Positions 1-13,370 of a stretch of DNA of 64,000 bases are shown here, piece after piece (the first letter of the stretch is position 1; each line of letters begins with the position of its first letter). Made by a program: the position numbers and the translations under genes. Origin of the DNA: Armillaria gallica (Eukaryota > Basidiomycota > Agaricomycetes > Agaricales > Physalacriaceae); the NCBI GenBank assembly GCA_037576215.1, contig JBANDB010000006.1:3906001-3970000 (forward strand), given 5' to 3'. The notes beneath the pieces are model-generated. The model saw nothing but the letters and a program-made list of their open reading frames with translations, ran no database searches and was not told the origin of the DNA.

Positions 1-788
1 GTCTTGGATTCCGTGGCTATCAATTCCCTCGGACACAGAGGCTAGTAGTGTGTCAAAACTGCACCTCGTTCGCAAGAAATAACCGTGTTCCCAGCCTATC
101 GAAATGGCTAGCCGGGTTCAGGATTTCCCTCAAGGACCTGGACACGTGTCGTATTTACAGAGTCACAGATTCGAGAAACCTTCTTGTGCGGGAGGATTCT
201 TGAGGACATGCGGATGTATCTGTGGGTTATCCTGGCGAGGACTACGGCGTAGAGAGACACATCGTGGTCGATACTGAGGCAAAGTCATCGGCACCAATCT
301 TTCATTCGCGCACTTCCGGAATAGATTCACGTCTTCCTGACTTCTACTCTTGCAAGCCTATTGTTATCACCTCGGCATTTACCATGTGATTCCCGCATAT
401 CCACCTTCTCTGAATCTCTCTTCTCGAAACTCAATTGACGTGCCGATGCAGACACCTCTACGGTGCCGTTGACCCTAATCCCTATAATCATCGTCAACTT
501 AATGCGCATTAACTGAAGCCAAGTTTATGCAACATCACTCAAGCCAACCCCCCAAATCTTCTTGCGTCACACCGGTCTGTGACGATTCATTTGTCGAGCT
601 CTCTTTCAATGGTCTCTTGAAGCTATGCAGGAAAATAACAACCAAGACCCATAATCTGTGGCTTATCCTCGATGCTCATCGAGGCTGCGGTGGACCCGCT
701 TCCAATGCTAAGACGATGACAGAGAAACATTGTTTATCAAGAAAAAACTACATTGTAGACTACTAGTACAGATCAATCAGAGGAATCA
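1..788. other. Intergenic, 3' flank of helicase copy 1
   Basis: I see no convincing gene here. Read on the minus strand, roughly 560-788 resembles the sequence just downstream of helicase copy 2 (about 37740-37820) and copy 3 (about 52585-52680), for example the stretch around the GACTTGTATTA motif. The duplication unit therefore extends past the stop codon of the gene. Bases 1-500 show no repeat or coding pattern that I recognise. Confidence 0.5.
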
Positions 789-3700
789 CTAATACAAGTC
801 ATCGCTATTAAGCGCCGGCTTTTTGCGTGTGCCTGCGGATGAACATTCGGTTAAGATCCCTTTGATAGCGAGGTGCAGGTCATCCGATAAGTCCAAGGAA
901 GTGCCGAAAGGGAGAGAAGAAACTAGAGCGTTAGCCTCTGCTACTAGTTTACGGAGTTGCTTGCTGTCACGACGCTCGTGGAACGCAGAACTCGGGATGA
1001 GATGCTTTTGTAGTTTGACTGCCACTTTGTTCACTTTGCTGTTGAAACGAATTATATAATTATCGTTGATAGAAGGGAAAGTAATACGTACTTGGTCTGT
1101 GTTAGCAGGTCATCGACTGCATTGTACTCGTTATGACTACAGTCTTTAAGCCTGTCCTTCGTCTTCTTCTTCTGGTTAAGTGCATCGATGCGAACTGTCT
1201 CGAGACAGACTAAAATGTGCGGCAACGGACCCAGAAACAGGCGAAGATATAGCCCGGGATTATCACCAAGCCGTGATACCTCTTTGGTGCACGAGGCATA
1301 TATTTGGGCGTGAAGGCCCCCTGTCCCTCTCTTGGCAACACCTCGTCGATGACGGAGCACTTTCTTGTATACCTGCTGAATCAAGGAGGCAGCGGCGATC
1401 TCTCTTTCTGTGGGTTCCGTGACAGTCATTTCTTGCGTCGGAATGGCATCGGTGGCTGCAGCATCTTCACCGACAGTCTCCTCTATAGCTTCAGCTTCTT
1501 GAGTATGCTCCACTTCCTCAACTTCGCCATCGCTATCGGGCTCCTCCCGCTCAGAAACCTCGATATGGGGTGAGGTGATCTGAGTCCATGTGGGCGCCGT
1601 GAGACCAAGCTGCACCCTGATATCTGCAAAGTCGCTGTAGACAATCTGACGGACTCCAAGCACTGTCCGAATTTTCGTTGGAGCCCTGCTCCCGTGGAAG
1701 AGCTGCACCATCTCATCCATGGTATCATCTTGCAAAGAACAACGAATAACATCTGCAATATTATCCCACGAGTTGCTGGCTGCACTGACGTATCTACAAC
1801 GGCGTTATATTACTATGCATGTGCCTCCTAAAGCAGAGACTCACATACCGATCGTAAAGGGGATAAACTGGAGAACCTTCTTGTTGAAAAGATAGCATCA
1901 TATTCCTAATATCGTTACGGAGACGATCCTTGCAGATGTTGTAGCCCACTGTGTAGTAGAATAAGCAAAGACACAAGTCACCGAGTGAGCAAAAACGGAC
2001 ATAGACCAACGGTCCTGAATCTAATGGAGGACTGATATCAGAAAAGATAGCAACGAATAGTAGTTGACTTACATCCTTGCGATGAACGCATGACGAACCT
2101 GATATGGCACGTTTGACAGATCCCTACCAATTCCATACAAGAGATGTTCCACTACATATCGAGGATGAGAAACCGAGGTATGATAATTTTCCGGGGCTTA
2201 CCATAGTCTCGACCGACACGCAATCGCTCCAGGAGATCCCAAATAGGCGCCAGAAGGATGTAATAAAGGTTTGTGTCTGTCCCTTTGTTGAAGTACGGAA
2301 AGTCGTAGTCCACAAAGCGTAAGAGCCAGCTACGAGGGAGAGTTATGTTGTGCGGTAATCTCATTCCCGAGCGATCACCACAAAGAATCACTGAACCGCA
2401 AAGAAAATCCAAAAAATCGCACAGGACACCTATGTTGATGGGCAATCTTTCCTTTACAACGTGCCTGCGGGGGGACGTCAAACTAGATCAAAAATCGGCA
2501 GGTCCCAGACTTACTCGAAAAATAGAAAACCAGCGGTAAGGGACCACGTTTGAGATCCCGAAATTGAGTTCAGAAAATCATAGAGAATCAGGTGGTTGTC
2601 TTGGCGAATATACACAAACGGAGGGGGGATTCTGAAATATGCCGCATCTCTGAGGTAACCGGCTTGACTTCGGTCAAACGTGAGGGCCAAGGTAGTTGTC
2701 CGCATCACGTCCGTGAGGAAGTTCGTCCGGGGGTGATATTCCCGGCCGTAGACAACTGTTCGCACCCAATCTCTCACGACATTCAATCCTTTGGCGGCCT
2801 CGGGAATCGAAGAAAGTGCAAGATGAGAGATGGAACCAAACATATGATAAGGAGGATGAAGAGCTTCGTAAAGGCGGTCGAGCCAGTACCTATATAGAAA
2901 TGAGCACAGTGGTATTGAGAAATAAGAATGACGGCGTACTTGGGTCCTCTGCGCTCAACGTCTTCATGAGCATTCTCCCTAAGTGATTGCAAGATCAAAA
3001 TTTGTTGCAGGTGCAGGCGGACGCGCATATTGTAGTAACCAGCATGTGTTGCCGAAGGTAAAACATGGGCTTCCGGACATTCAGGCCGGCTACAAGACCC
3101 AGACACGGCAAAAACGAGACAAGGACGAAAAGCTTTGCTTCTCGCACATTCGTCATTTTCAGCAGCAATCCTTTGTTTGAGATGACTTCTCAGAGCATCA
3201 CAAAATAGCCAACGCAGTTCGAGTACTGACAGCCTGAGGTTGCTGTCAGAATCCCTAACCACACCCCCAGGTCGAAGTTCAAGAACCGCTGAGTGTAGCC
3301 ATGTGTTCTGGGGCACAAGAAACTCGTTCTCTGCTATCCGCCGAAAACCAAACAATGCCGCAGTGGCCATGTCACCGCAAGGGTCCGTTCGGAACGCCGC
3401 AGCGGAGAGGAGGCCCACATAGGTATAAAACAGGCTCAGTTCTTCAATCGCGTCTACAAGAGTCATGTTTTGAATTTGAAGGGCCCGAGAAAAATATTGA
3501 TCCAGACATAGCAATGCCGCTGAACTGTGGCCTGTCTTATGGAAGTCCAGCCCCAGCTCACGCAGCCGAGGTGCCTGGTCTCGTGTGATAGCAATGAACA
3601 TGGATAGCTGAAAACACGTCACGATAAGTTTCAATGAGTAAGATATGATACCATTATGTACTTACTTCCGTCGCTTCAGTGTGCTTTACGGAGGCCACCT

Positions 3701-6700
3701 CAGGCCGTGAGGCAAGGCCCATAAGCCGCGAGACAGCAGGATCCGATCGTATGTCATTGGGGTCAACACCAAAAGATATCCTGTGCCAAAGCTCTTCGAG
3801 AATGCATTCTTGAGCTCGACGCAAGGCAGCTTTGTCGTCAGTTTGACGGAGGAAAAGCTCAATAGCCTGTTCTTTGCGACCCTCTAAATAGTGCAATTCG
3901 GCGGCTTCGCCGAAGCGTCCTTCGTCCACCAAAACGTCCGCAAGAGCGAGATCGAGATCCCTCTCTTCCAGGTACTCCACTTCTTCTTCGACCGAGTCAA
4001 ATAGTCCACGGGCTTTTCTGTTCAGGAAGGTGAGAATGGTTGACCAACACGCCTCAGGAAAATACGTACATCATCTGGCGGTTAGAGAAGTAAGCTAGTC
4101 TTGCAAACTTGATGACATTTTTGACGACGATCAGTGACATTTCGTCTTCATGATCCTTCACAATCTCGACTGCCTCGTCAAATTTGCCGATGTCTCTATA
4201 CAGATCTGCAGCGTGGGTGTACTCCTTCGCCTTAAAAAACATTTCGGCTGCCCGATCCTTCTGGTCAGCTTGCTCAAAGCATTCGCCGCAGATCCTGAGG
4301 TAGGTCATGGAATCTTTTGGGTATGTCTTAGTACTGGCATGTGCACATTCCTCGAATGAAACGGCTGCCTTCGCGAAACAAGTGCGTCGTTCGAGGACAT
4401 TTTGTCTCGATATGCCAATGACTTTACGGGCCTTTACTCGCAAATCATAGGCATCTGCAATGGATGCTTTGAAGGGAAGCTTGGCCTTATCAAAACAGTG
4501 CTTAGCTTGTGAGAAGTGTTTCGCATTGAAAAGCTCATGTCCTTCTGCAGCCCATTCTTCTCGTGTCGATGAAGACGCAAGACGGGGAGCATCAGATCCC
4601 GGAGTGTAATTGTCAATCAAATCTTTGTTCGACCAAAAGATCTTGATGATATGATCAGAATACTGTCTGGACAGGATGGCGGCAACTTACTCTCATGGGT
4701 TCCCCCTTTTCGGATCCATCTGCGATCCAGACATTTTCACGGGCTCTTGTGATTGCAACGTACAGGGATTTTAGCTGGACAGCATCATTAATTCAATGCT
4801 AACCGACGGTGTGCCAATATGCTCACTTCGTTACAAACACTGGCATGATGGATATGGCCAAATTGAGGGGGAGGATGCTCGGGGTCTTGCTTACTCTTTT
4901 CGATGCCGTTCAGCACGACACGCCATTGTGCGAGACTGGCTGTCGAATCAGCAAAGAAGTTATAAAGCAGAACCTGAAAGGATGCAATGCGCGAGTGAAA
5001 AAGTCATATCACAACATAGCATATTGACGTACATCGTTGAATTCCAGCCCTTTGCTTTCGTATACAGTGCTATAACATTGACTATCAGCGGCTTAGTTAA
5101 CGTAGCAACAAAAAGCTCGAACAGCACAAGACCGATTTCACCAACTTGCTGTCGGAGTTTCTCCCTTGCTGTTTCATTTCTGACGATAATACCTATGTTC
5201 GGCAATTCAGAATCAGCCAGCTCTAACGCAGATAACAGAAGACTAACATTGCTGGGCACCGAACTCAATAGGTTTGCCGCGGTCACCAAAGATAAATTGC
5301 TTCAACTGAGCATGATCTTCGCTGTTAAAGAAGACAGGTTTGACCCCATCTATAATGCCCATCTCTGGAGAAAGACGATCAATGGAGTCCTCCCAAAACA
5401 TCGTGATAAGGTCAATGATGGAATGCGCGCAATCAACAATCCCAGCATGGGACCTATAGTTGACAGCAAGTTGAAACATCTCAGGCGGCTGCTGTGCTCC
5501 AAACCTGTGCTTCCTTCGGTATTGGTCCTGCTCATCTAATGAGGTTCATGCATGAGAATGAGTCTGAGTAAATGATACCTCAATGTTCCACTGAAATGAC
5601 TTCAAAGCATTGAAATGGAAAGAACTTCCGACGGAAATGGTCTGCGCAGTGTCACCTGCCCAGAAGAGGCCATCCGGGTTGCTACATAGCGCCCTCAAGA
5701 CTAAATGGTGAGCCGGTTAGCTGGCCATAGTCCGTGTGAGATAAATATGAAGGATGAAATTTACCCATAGTGTCAATGAGCATGTTATCCTGTACTTCGT
5801 CGACATATCTGTAACAATATTGATAACAGATAAAGTGCATGAGTATAGGACTCACAAATGGTCGAGTCCTTGTCTTGGGATGCCTTGCTCCTTGAAATGC
5901 TTCAGGATACCATGGGTTCTAGACCCAGATTAACTTCCATCCAATGTACTTCAATGGAAACCTTACCGATCGCCAGTGTCGTACTCTCCTCGCAACTTCA
6001 TCTTGCGCATATACAACTCAAACAGTTGGTATATCTCACACCTCTGGCCAGCAAATGTAGATTGCCGGCGTTTACTGAGACCAAGGTAAGTGGCTCTACT
6101 AAGATACCACTTCTCTTCACTCAGCGTCTCTGTTGATCCTTTGATGACGCCTGGACAGAGACTCCAGTCAAGCTCTTTGACACAAAATACAGATGAGTTA
6201 CCTATAATTTCACTGAATACCAAGGCGGGATCTGAACAAATACCGTTTCAATACACCACTGCATAGACAAAAGAGAGAAGGAAATACCTAATCCTTTGAT
6301 CAACGCCTCGGGGAAATGAGACCAGTAGAACTCCAAAAAGGTGTCAAAAGTAATGACACTCCTATGGCGCTTGGCGTTAATAGGACTTGTGGCAGTCAAA
6401 GTTTGAGCGCCTATGTCGGCTTCCAACATGTCGCAAAGCTATAATCGTCAAGAATGAGAACCTTGGATTAAAAAAGAGCTCCTGCTTACACCATCAAACG
6501 TGATGAATAGCGGGAAATGCTTCTCCTCGAGTTCACTGTACTTGGCTGGCAAATCAGTCCGCCAATCTACAATGTCATCCGCATCAACCATCCCTAAATC
6601 AGCTTGATACTGAGGAGCTGTCGGCACGTCAGCAGGCGAGTGTGATGCCATTGCCAAGGAGCCGGCCAACTTCGCAAAGTATTCTTGCACTTTCTTAGCA

Positions 6701-8999
6701 AGCATTCTAGACTTCGTGACGAAGACTTGACGAGGGCGAGGTAAATCCGACGCCATGAGTCGGAATGTCCGCTCGACGAGCAACATCTTGAATAGCATGG
6801 TTGTGGTTTTCCTGCATTAAATAGGCGTGAGTAAGGGAATGAAGCCAACAAACTGCTTGCGCATACCCTGTGCCGCTGCGACCTATAACGTAACAGGACT
6901 TTGGATGCTCTATAATATGCTTCTCTTGAGTGCTGTGAATACATACTATCAGCAAATGAACAAGGAGAGTCAAAGACGGCGGCGCACGAAACCATATAAG
7001 GGAAAGTAGCATCGATATCTGCTAGGATGGCTACCAAGACGAATCAGATACGACGATTTCGGACAGTATCACACAGGTACATACTATCCAAAAAGGGCTG
7101 CGCGCCTTCATGGTTAAACGGTCAATCTACAATTAAGTACCAGAACCATACCTGCGAGAATGTGACATATTTCTCAACGCTGTAGGAGGGTTAGCGATTG
7201 GAACTAGGCTCCCCTCTATATGGCTTACACAAGTCTTGCATGATTCTGAGAGGAATGGTCAGTATTTGGTTCGAAGGAATGAAAAACGCGAAACTAACCT
7301 GGACTTTTTCGTCGGGACGTAGATCTGGTATATCTTCAATTTCTGAAGGTGATACTTCAGGTAGCGAAGGGAAGAGCGCCGGAATGAAAGTGTCCTTCGA
7401 AGCTTGCTCTGCGTGTTTCCTAACCGCACACCTAAACCATCACATTTAGGCTACATTCGTTCAGGCTACGGCGAGAAAACGATACCTCTTCTGGTATTCC
7501 TTTCCTTTTTTTCGCAGCTGACTACTGATCGAACTCCAGAGACGATTGTCGATCTGAGCATGGGTATAGATACCGAAAATTTTGACAGCTTGAAGAGCTG
7601 TGAGGAGAAAGCAAAGAGGCATGGACATTAACTTACCTTGTGTCTCTCTCTGCTAATAATTCAAGGTAGTTTAGTAATTCGTTTTACAATTTATCTTTCG
7701 AACATACATCATCACCCGGGATTATATCGATTTGATACTACAAGGGGGGTTAGTGATATTTAGGATTGATAAGAAACCGATTCCCTACAATGAGTCTCAA
7801 ATTGCGAGATATTTTGGCCGAAAAGACGGGGACCTCGATCTCACTTCCACACAAACGCTTTTGATTGTCGTCAGTAAAATGGCCACAAGAAAGTTCCCTG
7901 TAATTCCGATAAGTATACTTGATACATGATACCATGGGACTCGACACGTACTTAATTTTCTCTACGGTAGCGTCAAACGTGGAGGGCTTTTTCTTGTGGG
8001 CTCTCCGAAGAAATTTGTCTGCATTCGTGGATATAACAACCGTCCAGTCGCCAAAGCCATCGGCAGTATCAAAGTACAACGCCCTTGATAGACAGGTAAG
8101 ATCATTTCGTAAAAGAACATGAAGACGTACGACTTCATCGGCTGGACGATCGGATATGCAGAGGGCAACTTGGCTACAATCCCCGAAGTGTTCTTCTCCA
8201 GCTCTATAGGGGACGCAGAGACGATAAAGCATTCCTTGAGAGATGTAGATATCTCAGGACGCCGGAGGAGCTTTAAATGAAACTGGGCGCGCCTGAACTT
8301 TCAACGAGTAGCATGCAGTTAGAGCGACACTTACCTTCAGAGTATCCCGTTGACTTTGTAAAACATGATCCACGAGGATGGCTGCTTGACTCGGTGTTTT
8401 AGGGATATTGATGTTTAGGGCATCGAAATACTTTTCGACCAAAGTTGTGGCACCGTCGGCTCGATTGACTTGCTTAAGCTTCCACTGGGATGGTTTCGCC
8501 TTGCCCTTCTTGTTATGATGCTGTGTTCCAGTGATATCGACGGAACGCAGGAAGGAGTCGAGGTACTGCAAAACATTGGGAGCGATCTGAGCTGTTTCAT
8601 GATATTGGGCACATAAATCTTTATCTGCAACGAAAGGGGAGGAAAGGAGTTCCGTAGATAGCCATGATATGGTCTTGTAGTGGACGGTCACATCGTAGTC
8701 TGCAGCCTCTGAAGGAAAGGACTCCAGAAACCACGAAGTCAACGATGTAGTCTCACTCAATGCTGTGAAGATGTAAGAGTCTGATATACCATCAGATAAC
8801 TTGACGATGTCGACTTACATGAGAAGACCAAGAGTATAGTATCAGGGCTCTCGTTGTCGAACAGCTCTTGAAAAACGTGCTTGAAATTATCTTTTGTAAG
8901 GATGCTTTGAAGCTCCTGCAACGCACACTCAAGCGCATCCGTCGACGTGAGCTTCTCCGGACTGAAGAGATCACTGCGATATATGCGCTTGCGGGACAT
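789..8999 (-). CDS. TRANK1-like UvrD/SF1 helicase with TPR, CCCH finger and IQ motif (copy 1, complete)
   Basis: A multi-exon gene of roughly 2000 codons (estimated), read on the minus strand. Exons 8819-8999 and 8335-8762 are joined by a 56-nt intron, and many more short introns follow. In order, the product has: a conserved N-terminal region; a Walker A motif GRSGTGKTTT, split by an intron at 6812-6866; motif II DEVQD (5787-5801); GDTAQT (about 5640-5660); YRSHAGIV (about 5440); YESKGLEFND; and VAITRARENVW (about 4740-4760). All diagnostic UvrD/Rep motifs are therefore present. TPR-like helices follow (about 4620-3650), then a C-x8-C-x4-C-x3-H zinc-finger motif (about 3065-3125) and an IQ motif (about 1345-1395). 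I saw no in-frame stop in the exons I traced. The family resembles TPR and ankyrin repeat-containing protein 1 homologues of Agaricomycetes, whose cellular role is not established. It is the only apparently full-length copy of three. Exact exon borders in the middle are not all resolved. Confidence 0.85.
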
Positions 9000-9593
9000 G
9001 GTTGCATCGTGGCCAAGGCGCTTTCTGGTTTATATATGCAGGAAACATACTTCCTGCAAATAGGGACAAACTCAGACCCCGGCGAGAGCTTCAAATCAAT
9101 CAGGCGCAGAAGTGACCTAAGCGCCTAGATAACCTCGAGGCGCGTAGAACTCAAGGACAAGATTCAGCACAGGCTCCCTTTGGTCGCGTAACAATAGATA
9201 TGCGCGTAGCATCTTCGGAAAAGTGGCGACTTCCTCGTCAAGCCAGCAGATGAAGCGCAGGAGCGAAGCGAAAGAAATCCGAAGTCTCTCAGGCTAGTAA
9301 CCGAAGCGTGAACAAGCTGAAGTACTGAAGAAGCGCGCCAATTGAATTCAACCAACGGCCTGCCTAATCGGGAGCAGTGGCCCTGCGCGGACTCCTGCCA
9401 CCGACTGCGGTTAATTCATTTACATTACAGCAGAAATGAACTCAGATCCACCGAGAGAAGACGACTAGCCCAAAATACATCAACCCTCTTTTTCATTAGC
9501 ACATGTTACGATGGCAAGCAAAAATGAGTAGTATTTACAAATATACTAGAATAAAGTTCAGTTATGAAGTGTCCTTAATCACCAACATGAAAA
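9000..9593. repeat. Duplicated promoter segment between helicase and UNC93 gene
   Basis: This intergenic segment recurs, inverted, at about 32240-32869 and 41990-42577, upstream of helicase copies 2 and 3. Shared landmarks include the stretch ending in the GGCGCGCTTCTTCA core and the reverse-strand sequence leading into the TATA box. It is part of the segmental duplication unit and contains no gene of its own. Confidence 0.75.
9028..9038 (-). promoter_or_regulatory. TATA box of helicase copy 1
   Basis: A TATATAAA-type element lies about 30 bp upstream of the ATG at 8999. The same element stands at the same place before copy 2 (32831-32840) and copy 3 (42541-42548). This conservation supports a real core promoter, and it implies a very short 5' leader. 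Confidence 0.55.
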
Positions 9594-11546
9594 TCATAAA
9601 GACGCCTGAGTAGCTTTTATCTCAGCAGCGACAGCTTCAGTTGGACGTATGTGCCCTTTATCATCCATCCGCGCGCTAGAAGTAAAGCCATGAGAAACCA
9701 TCAAAGTTAATGAGATAGATGAACTGACATGGTCTCGTCATCTAGATCAGTATGATTCTTGATGCGGAGAATAACCATAGGTAACGCAAACACGAGACCT
9801 CCAACAAGGAGAGCCCATTCGGAGATGAACATGTTCATGAACCTATGTGAAGCGTCAGGAGGCATCACAATAAAGTGTCAGAGAAAACTTACGGAATCTT
9901 GACAGCGTCCGCACGCCATATCCCAGCTGCTCCAGCCGATTGGATCGACTTGTAGAACCCAGCAAAGAATGCCAGCTTTGACGGATCATTCGACATCGCA
10001 CCCATAAGCCAGTACGCCGTCGTCTGCCACATCGCATCGAGAATCCCACAGAAGATGTAGAACCATACTCTGCCGGCGTATCCGTGATCGTAGATATCCA
10101 TTTTTTCCGTATCTGGTGCGATGCTCTCGCGTGTGTACTGCTTTTGGTAGAAGTATCCCCAGATGTGGACAACGAAGATCATTAGGAAGAGGACGGTCCA
10201 TCCTGTGTAGGCGCGGACACGACGACTAATGGATTTTCGATCGAGGAGGAGACCAATGAGGACGGAGCCGATGATTTGGGAGATCCAGTAGCAGACGTTG
10301 TTCAAGCCTCGGGCACGGATGTTGAAGATGGCGCCGTTGAAGCCGCTGAATTCTGGATAAAATTAAAGCGTTGGTTAGATGAATTCACAGAAGGGAAGAA
10401 AGTACTGACGCCATGTGTAGAACCAGTTGGAAGCGAAAAACATGGGGAAGAGAAGGATGATCATTGGATCTGTCTTCAGCGTCACGAATAGACCTATGAT
10501 TTCAGTCTTCCAGGATGGGTGTCGAGGCGTCGTAACCTTTGTCCCATCCGAACGTATCATCTTGTCGGGATTCGCCATTAGCATCGGAATGAGAACACCA
10601 ATGAGTGTAAGGACGAGGAATCCAATCTAAAAACGGTTTAAGCAAAAAGCTGGATAGTTGAAAACGCTAACGCACATATGTTCCATTATCAACAGCGTTG
10701 GCCTGTAAACACGAATGAACACGCAATCGTGTGTTACGAATGCTCGAGCACCTACCGTAGATTTCCAATTTCTCCCAGCAGCAACAGATGCTCCGACGAC
10801 ACCGCCAAGGTTGAAAATAGACCAAAAAATTCCGATGAATTTCCCCTTTTGCGTTTCGGTGGGGTACGCCATCATCATCGAGCCCTGTGCGGTCCATAAA
10901 AGACCAGCGCACATTCCAAGGATGGCTCCTGCAGCAACGACGAAACCGCCAGCATCGGAATGAATGTTCATGGCTCTAGAAATAGTATCAGCGTCGATTG
11001 ACTAGGGATATAAGAGTAGTAGTCACAGATAGGATCCGATGTACAAACTGTAACCCATACTGCCGATCAGGAGCGTGAGTCTTGGTCCGAGCATGTTGTT
11101 GACCGATCTAAGGAAAATATATGGATAAGTGTCCCAAACGTGGAAGAAAACGAGCTATATTCACCCAGCAAAGAATCCCATGGCAGCAAAAGTTGAATAC
11201 AAAGCGCTATTCGCGTTGGAGTTGGTCTTGGAATCGACCTGACCACCGGCTCCCAGACCGTTTAGAGCGTTGAACAATCCTATACAGGGACGACTTTGAA
11301 CAGCCGTCAAGAAGGAGGATGGGTGTTGCCTACCTGGCCCCATGAAGCAAACCACACCCAGCATCGCGACCTATGCACAAGTCAGAAATTGAAAATTCTT
11401 CATAAACCAACTTGACTTACCTGGGTGATGGGGTTGTAATACAGACCCTTGAGGCCCGTTCGCTGCTCGTAGATTTTCGGGGCATCATGTCCTTCGTCGC
11501 TGCTCCCGGCGTAGCCTTTCTCGTTGTCGACGACTGGTTGTGCCAT
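9594..11546 (-). CDS. UNC93-like major facilitator transporter
   Basis: A multi-exon minus-strand gene. Exon 1 (11421-11546) starts MAQPVVDNEKGY, a hydrophilic cytosolic leader, and ends in a GTAAGT donor. Later exons encode hydrophobic segments with UNC93/DUF895-type features, for example GLFNALNGLGAGGQ, a membrane segment ending GLLWTAQGSMMMAYP, and NLGGVVGAS. The last exons give a membrane helix (SEWALLVGGLVFALPMVI), then a charged tail with DDETIARMDDKGHIRP and the stop at 9594-9596. The penultimate intron has a phase-2 GTCAGT donor. Such proteins are 11-12 TM integral membrane proteins of unknown substrate in fungi. Fragments of this gene lie upstream of helicase copies 2 and 3, so this is the likely source. 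A further in-frame Met lies upstream at 11651; I chose the internal Met because the extension looks non-conserved. Confidence 0.8.
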
Positions 11547-12649
11547 GGCCGATTGAGGAAGGAAGAGCGTCGAGGTTCGTGCGGGTATAAGTAGCGCAGA
11601 TAAGTAGCCATCAGTGACACATGGTTCGTCTATCGATTCCGAAGAAGCCATCCAGGAACCAGGCGCCAGGCGATTCTATGCAAGTGTAACCCCATCAAAG
11701 TGTGTAACATTCTCGGATCAACCAACTTTCGACACAAGGGCTCAGATAGGTGCATCGTCTGGCCAGCCATGCATACGTGTCCATTTATCGTAGAACACGG
11801 AAGGTCAGAAATTTTCGACGATGATAGCGGACATGCTGATGTTTTTTCACAATGGAAGAGATGGTGGTAGCAGACCGAGTTTCAAACCGCCGCTCGGTCC
11901 GACCAGTGACCACGCCACCTTCATTCATTGTCAACCTTCTTTCGACGTAACCATGCGCAAAGACTTTTTCACTCCATTTCTAGTCTCTATCCTTTATCTC
12001 TACGACCACTCACGGGGCCCGTTCAAACTTCCCCTGAAGACTCCTTGACGCTTTTCTCTCACAGGTATTTTTGTTAACTATGATACTACCCCGTAAGGGT
12101 TGGGCCAGTCTGGATCACACGCACACCCCCCCTGGCGGCGTTTCACGTCCAAGTTCTGTGAATCTCAAAATCCGACCCAAATCGGCCTTTCTCTGTCGCT
12201 CTAGCCTGCAGCTGATGCTATCATTGACTGAGGCATCAACTCAATTCGGTTTCCCGAGGTCACAAACTCACTGAACACAACGCGTGTCGTTCGTGTCCGC
12301 ATGCTCGTTGATTATCGCGTCGATTCGAGCTTGATAACGCGTTGCTTCTCATCTCCAATAGCATCATCCGGCTATTTATACATACAAATTCGATAAGGAT
12401 TGAAAGTCGGCGAAAGCTTTTGGCCTTCTTCATTCTCTGAGATTAATTCTCGGTCTTGGCAGTGCTGTCGTGTGAGCGAGTTTGATAAGTGAGTGAATTG
12501 AGTGGGCTATTGACACCTTTCTCTCACTGCTGTCAGGTTGGGTTCCTTCATTAATCAATAGACTCTAAATATATTATTTTGTCGGGCTGCTTTTTCCGTG
12601 CAGTTCTAGTGATACGCGAGGCGGTCCAAGTTTCAGTATTCTACACCGC
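11547..12649. other. Intergenic, upstream of the UNC93-like gene
   Basis: About 1.1 kb with no supported gene. It should contain the promoter of the minus-strand transporter. Short open frames here look random, and I recognise no repeat until about 12650. Confidence 0.5.
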
Positions 12650-13370
12650 ACACGGGTTCTTAGTTCAACTGCAGGTGTACGAGGTTGTACGCGGGTTCCT
12701 CGTTCAACAACACTAGTGCTCGGTACCGCGACGAAGGTGCTAGTGTAGTACGAGGTTGTTGATAAGTACCCTTCTCATGGACATAAATTTGAATACCTGC
12801 ACTCTCCTCAATACATTGCCTTTCACCTTGCACTAGCATTCGAAACGCTCATAGCTCATCTCCCAGTCGCAGTATATTCTAGTAACCGACTAACCAATAT
12901 AAAAGATAACAACACGCCCACCATCACACCCCACACCATACGTGGGTTCGTAGTTAAATCACACTGGTGCCTGGTATCGCGACGAAGGTGTCAGCGCAGT
13001 ACGAGGTTGTTGATAAGTACCTTCTCATGGACATAGATTTAAATACCTACACTCCCTTCAATATATTACCTTGTACTAACATTCGATACAAACATAGCTC
13101 ATGTTTCCATAAACGAGACCAATAGAGAAGATAACAACGCGCACCCGCACCGTACGCGGGTTCTGAGTTCAACACCATAGCGAAGTAGTGCGAGGTTGTT
13201 GATAAGTAACCCTTCTCATGGACATAAATTTGAATGCGTACACTCCCCCAATACATCGCCTTTTACCTAGTACTAACATTCGAAACAAGCATAGCTCATG
13301 TTTCCAATTCCACCTCCCACTCGCAGCCGGCTCTAGTAACCGACTAAGATAACACCCCGGGCCCAACTGA
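12650..13370. repeat. Three diverged tandem repeat units of about 190-250 bp
   Basis: Units at about 12650-12905, 12940-13130 and 13155-13370 share a common order of blocks. First comes an ACGCGGGTTC-like start, then TACGAGGTTGTTGATAAGTA, then CCTTCTCATGGACATA, then a stretch ending in CATAGCTCAT and CTAGTAACCGACTAA. Units differ by small indels and substitutions. No coding capacity is seen. The array sits just downstream of the permease gene. Confidence 0.8.

Noticed and set aside
12650..13370. CRISPR-like array
   Set aside because: Units are about 200 bp, diverged and in a eukaryotic context. There are no short identical repeats with unique spacers.
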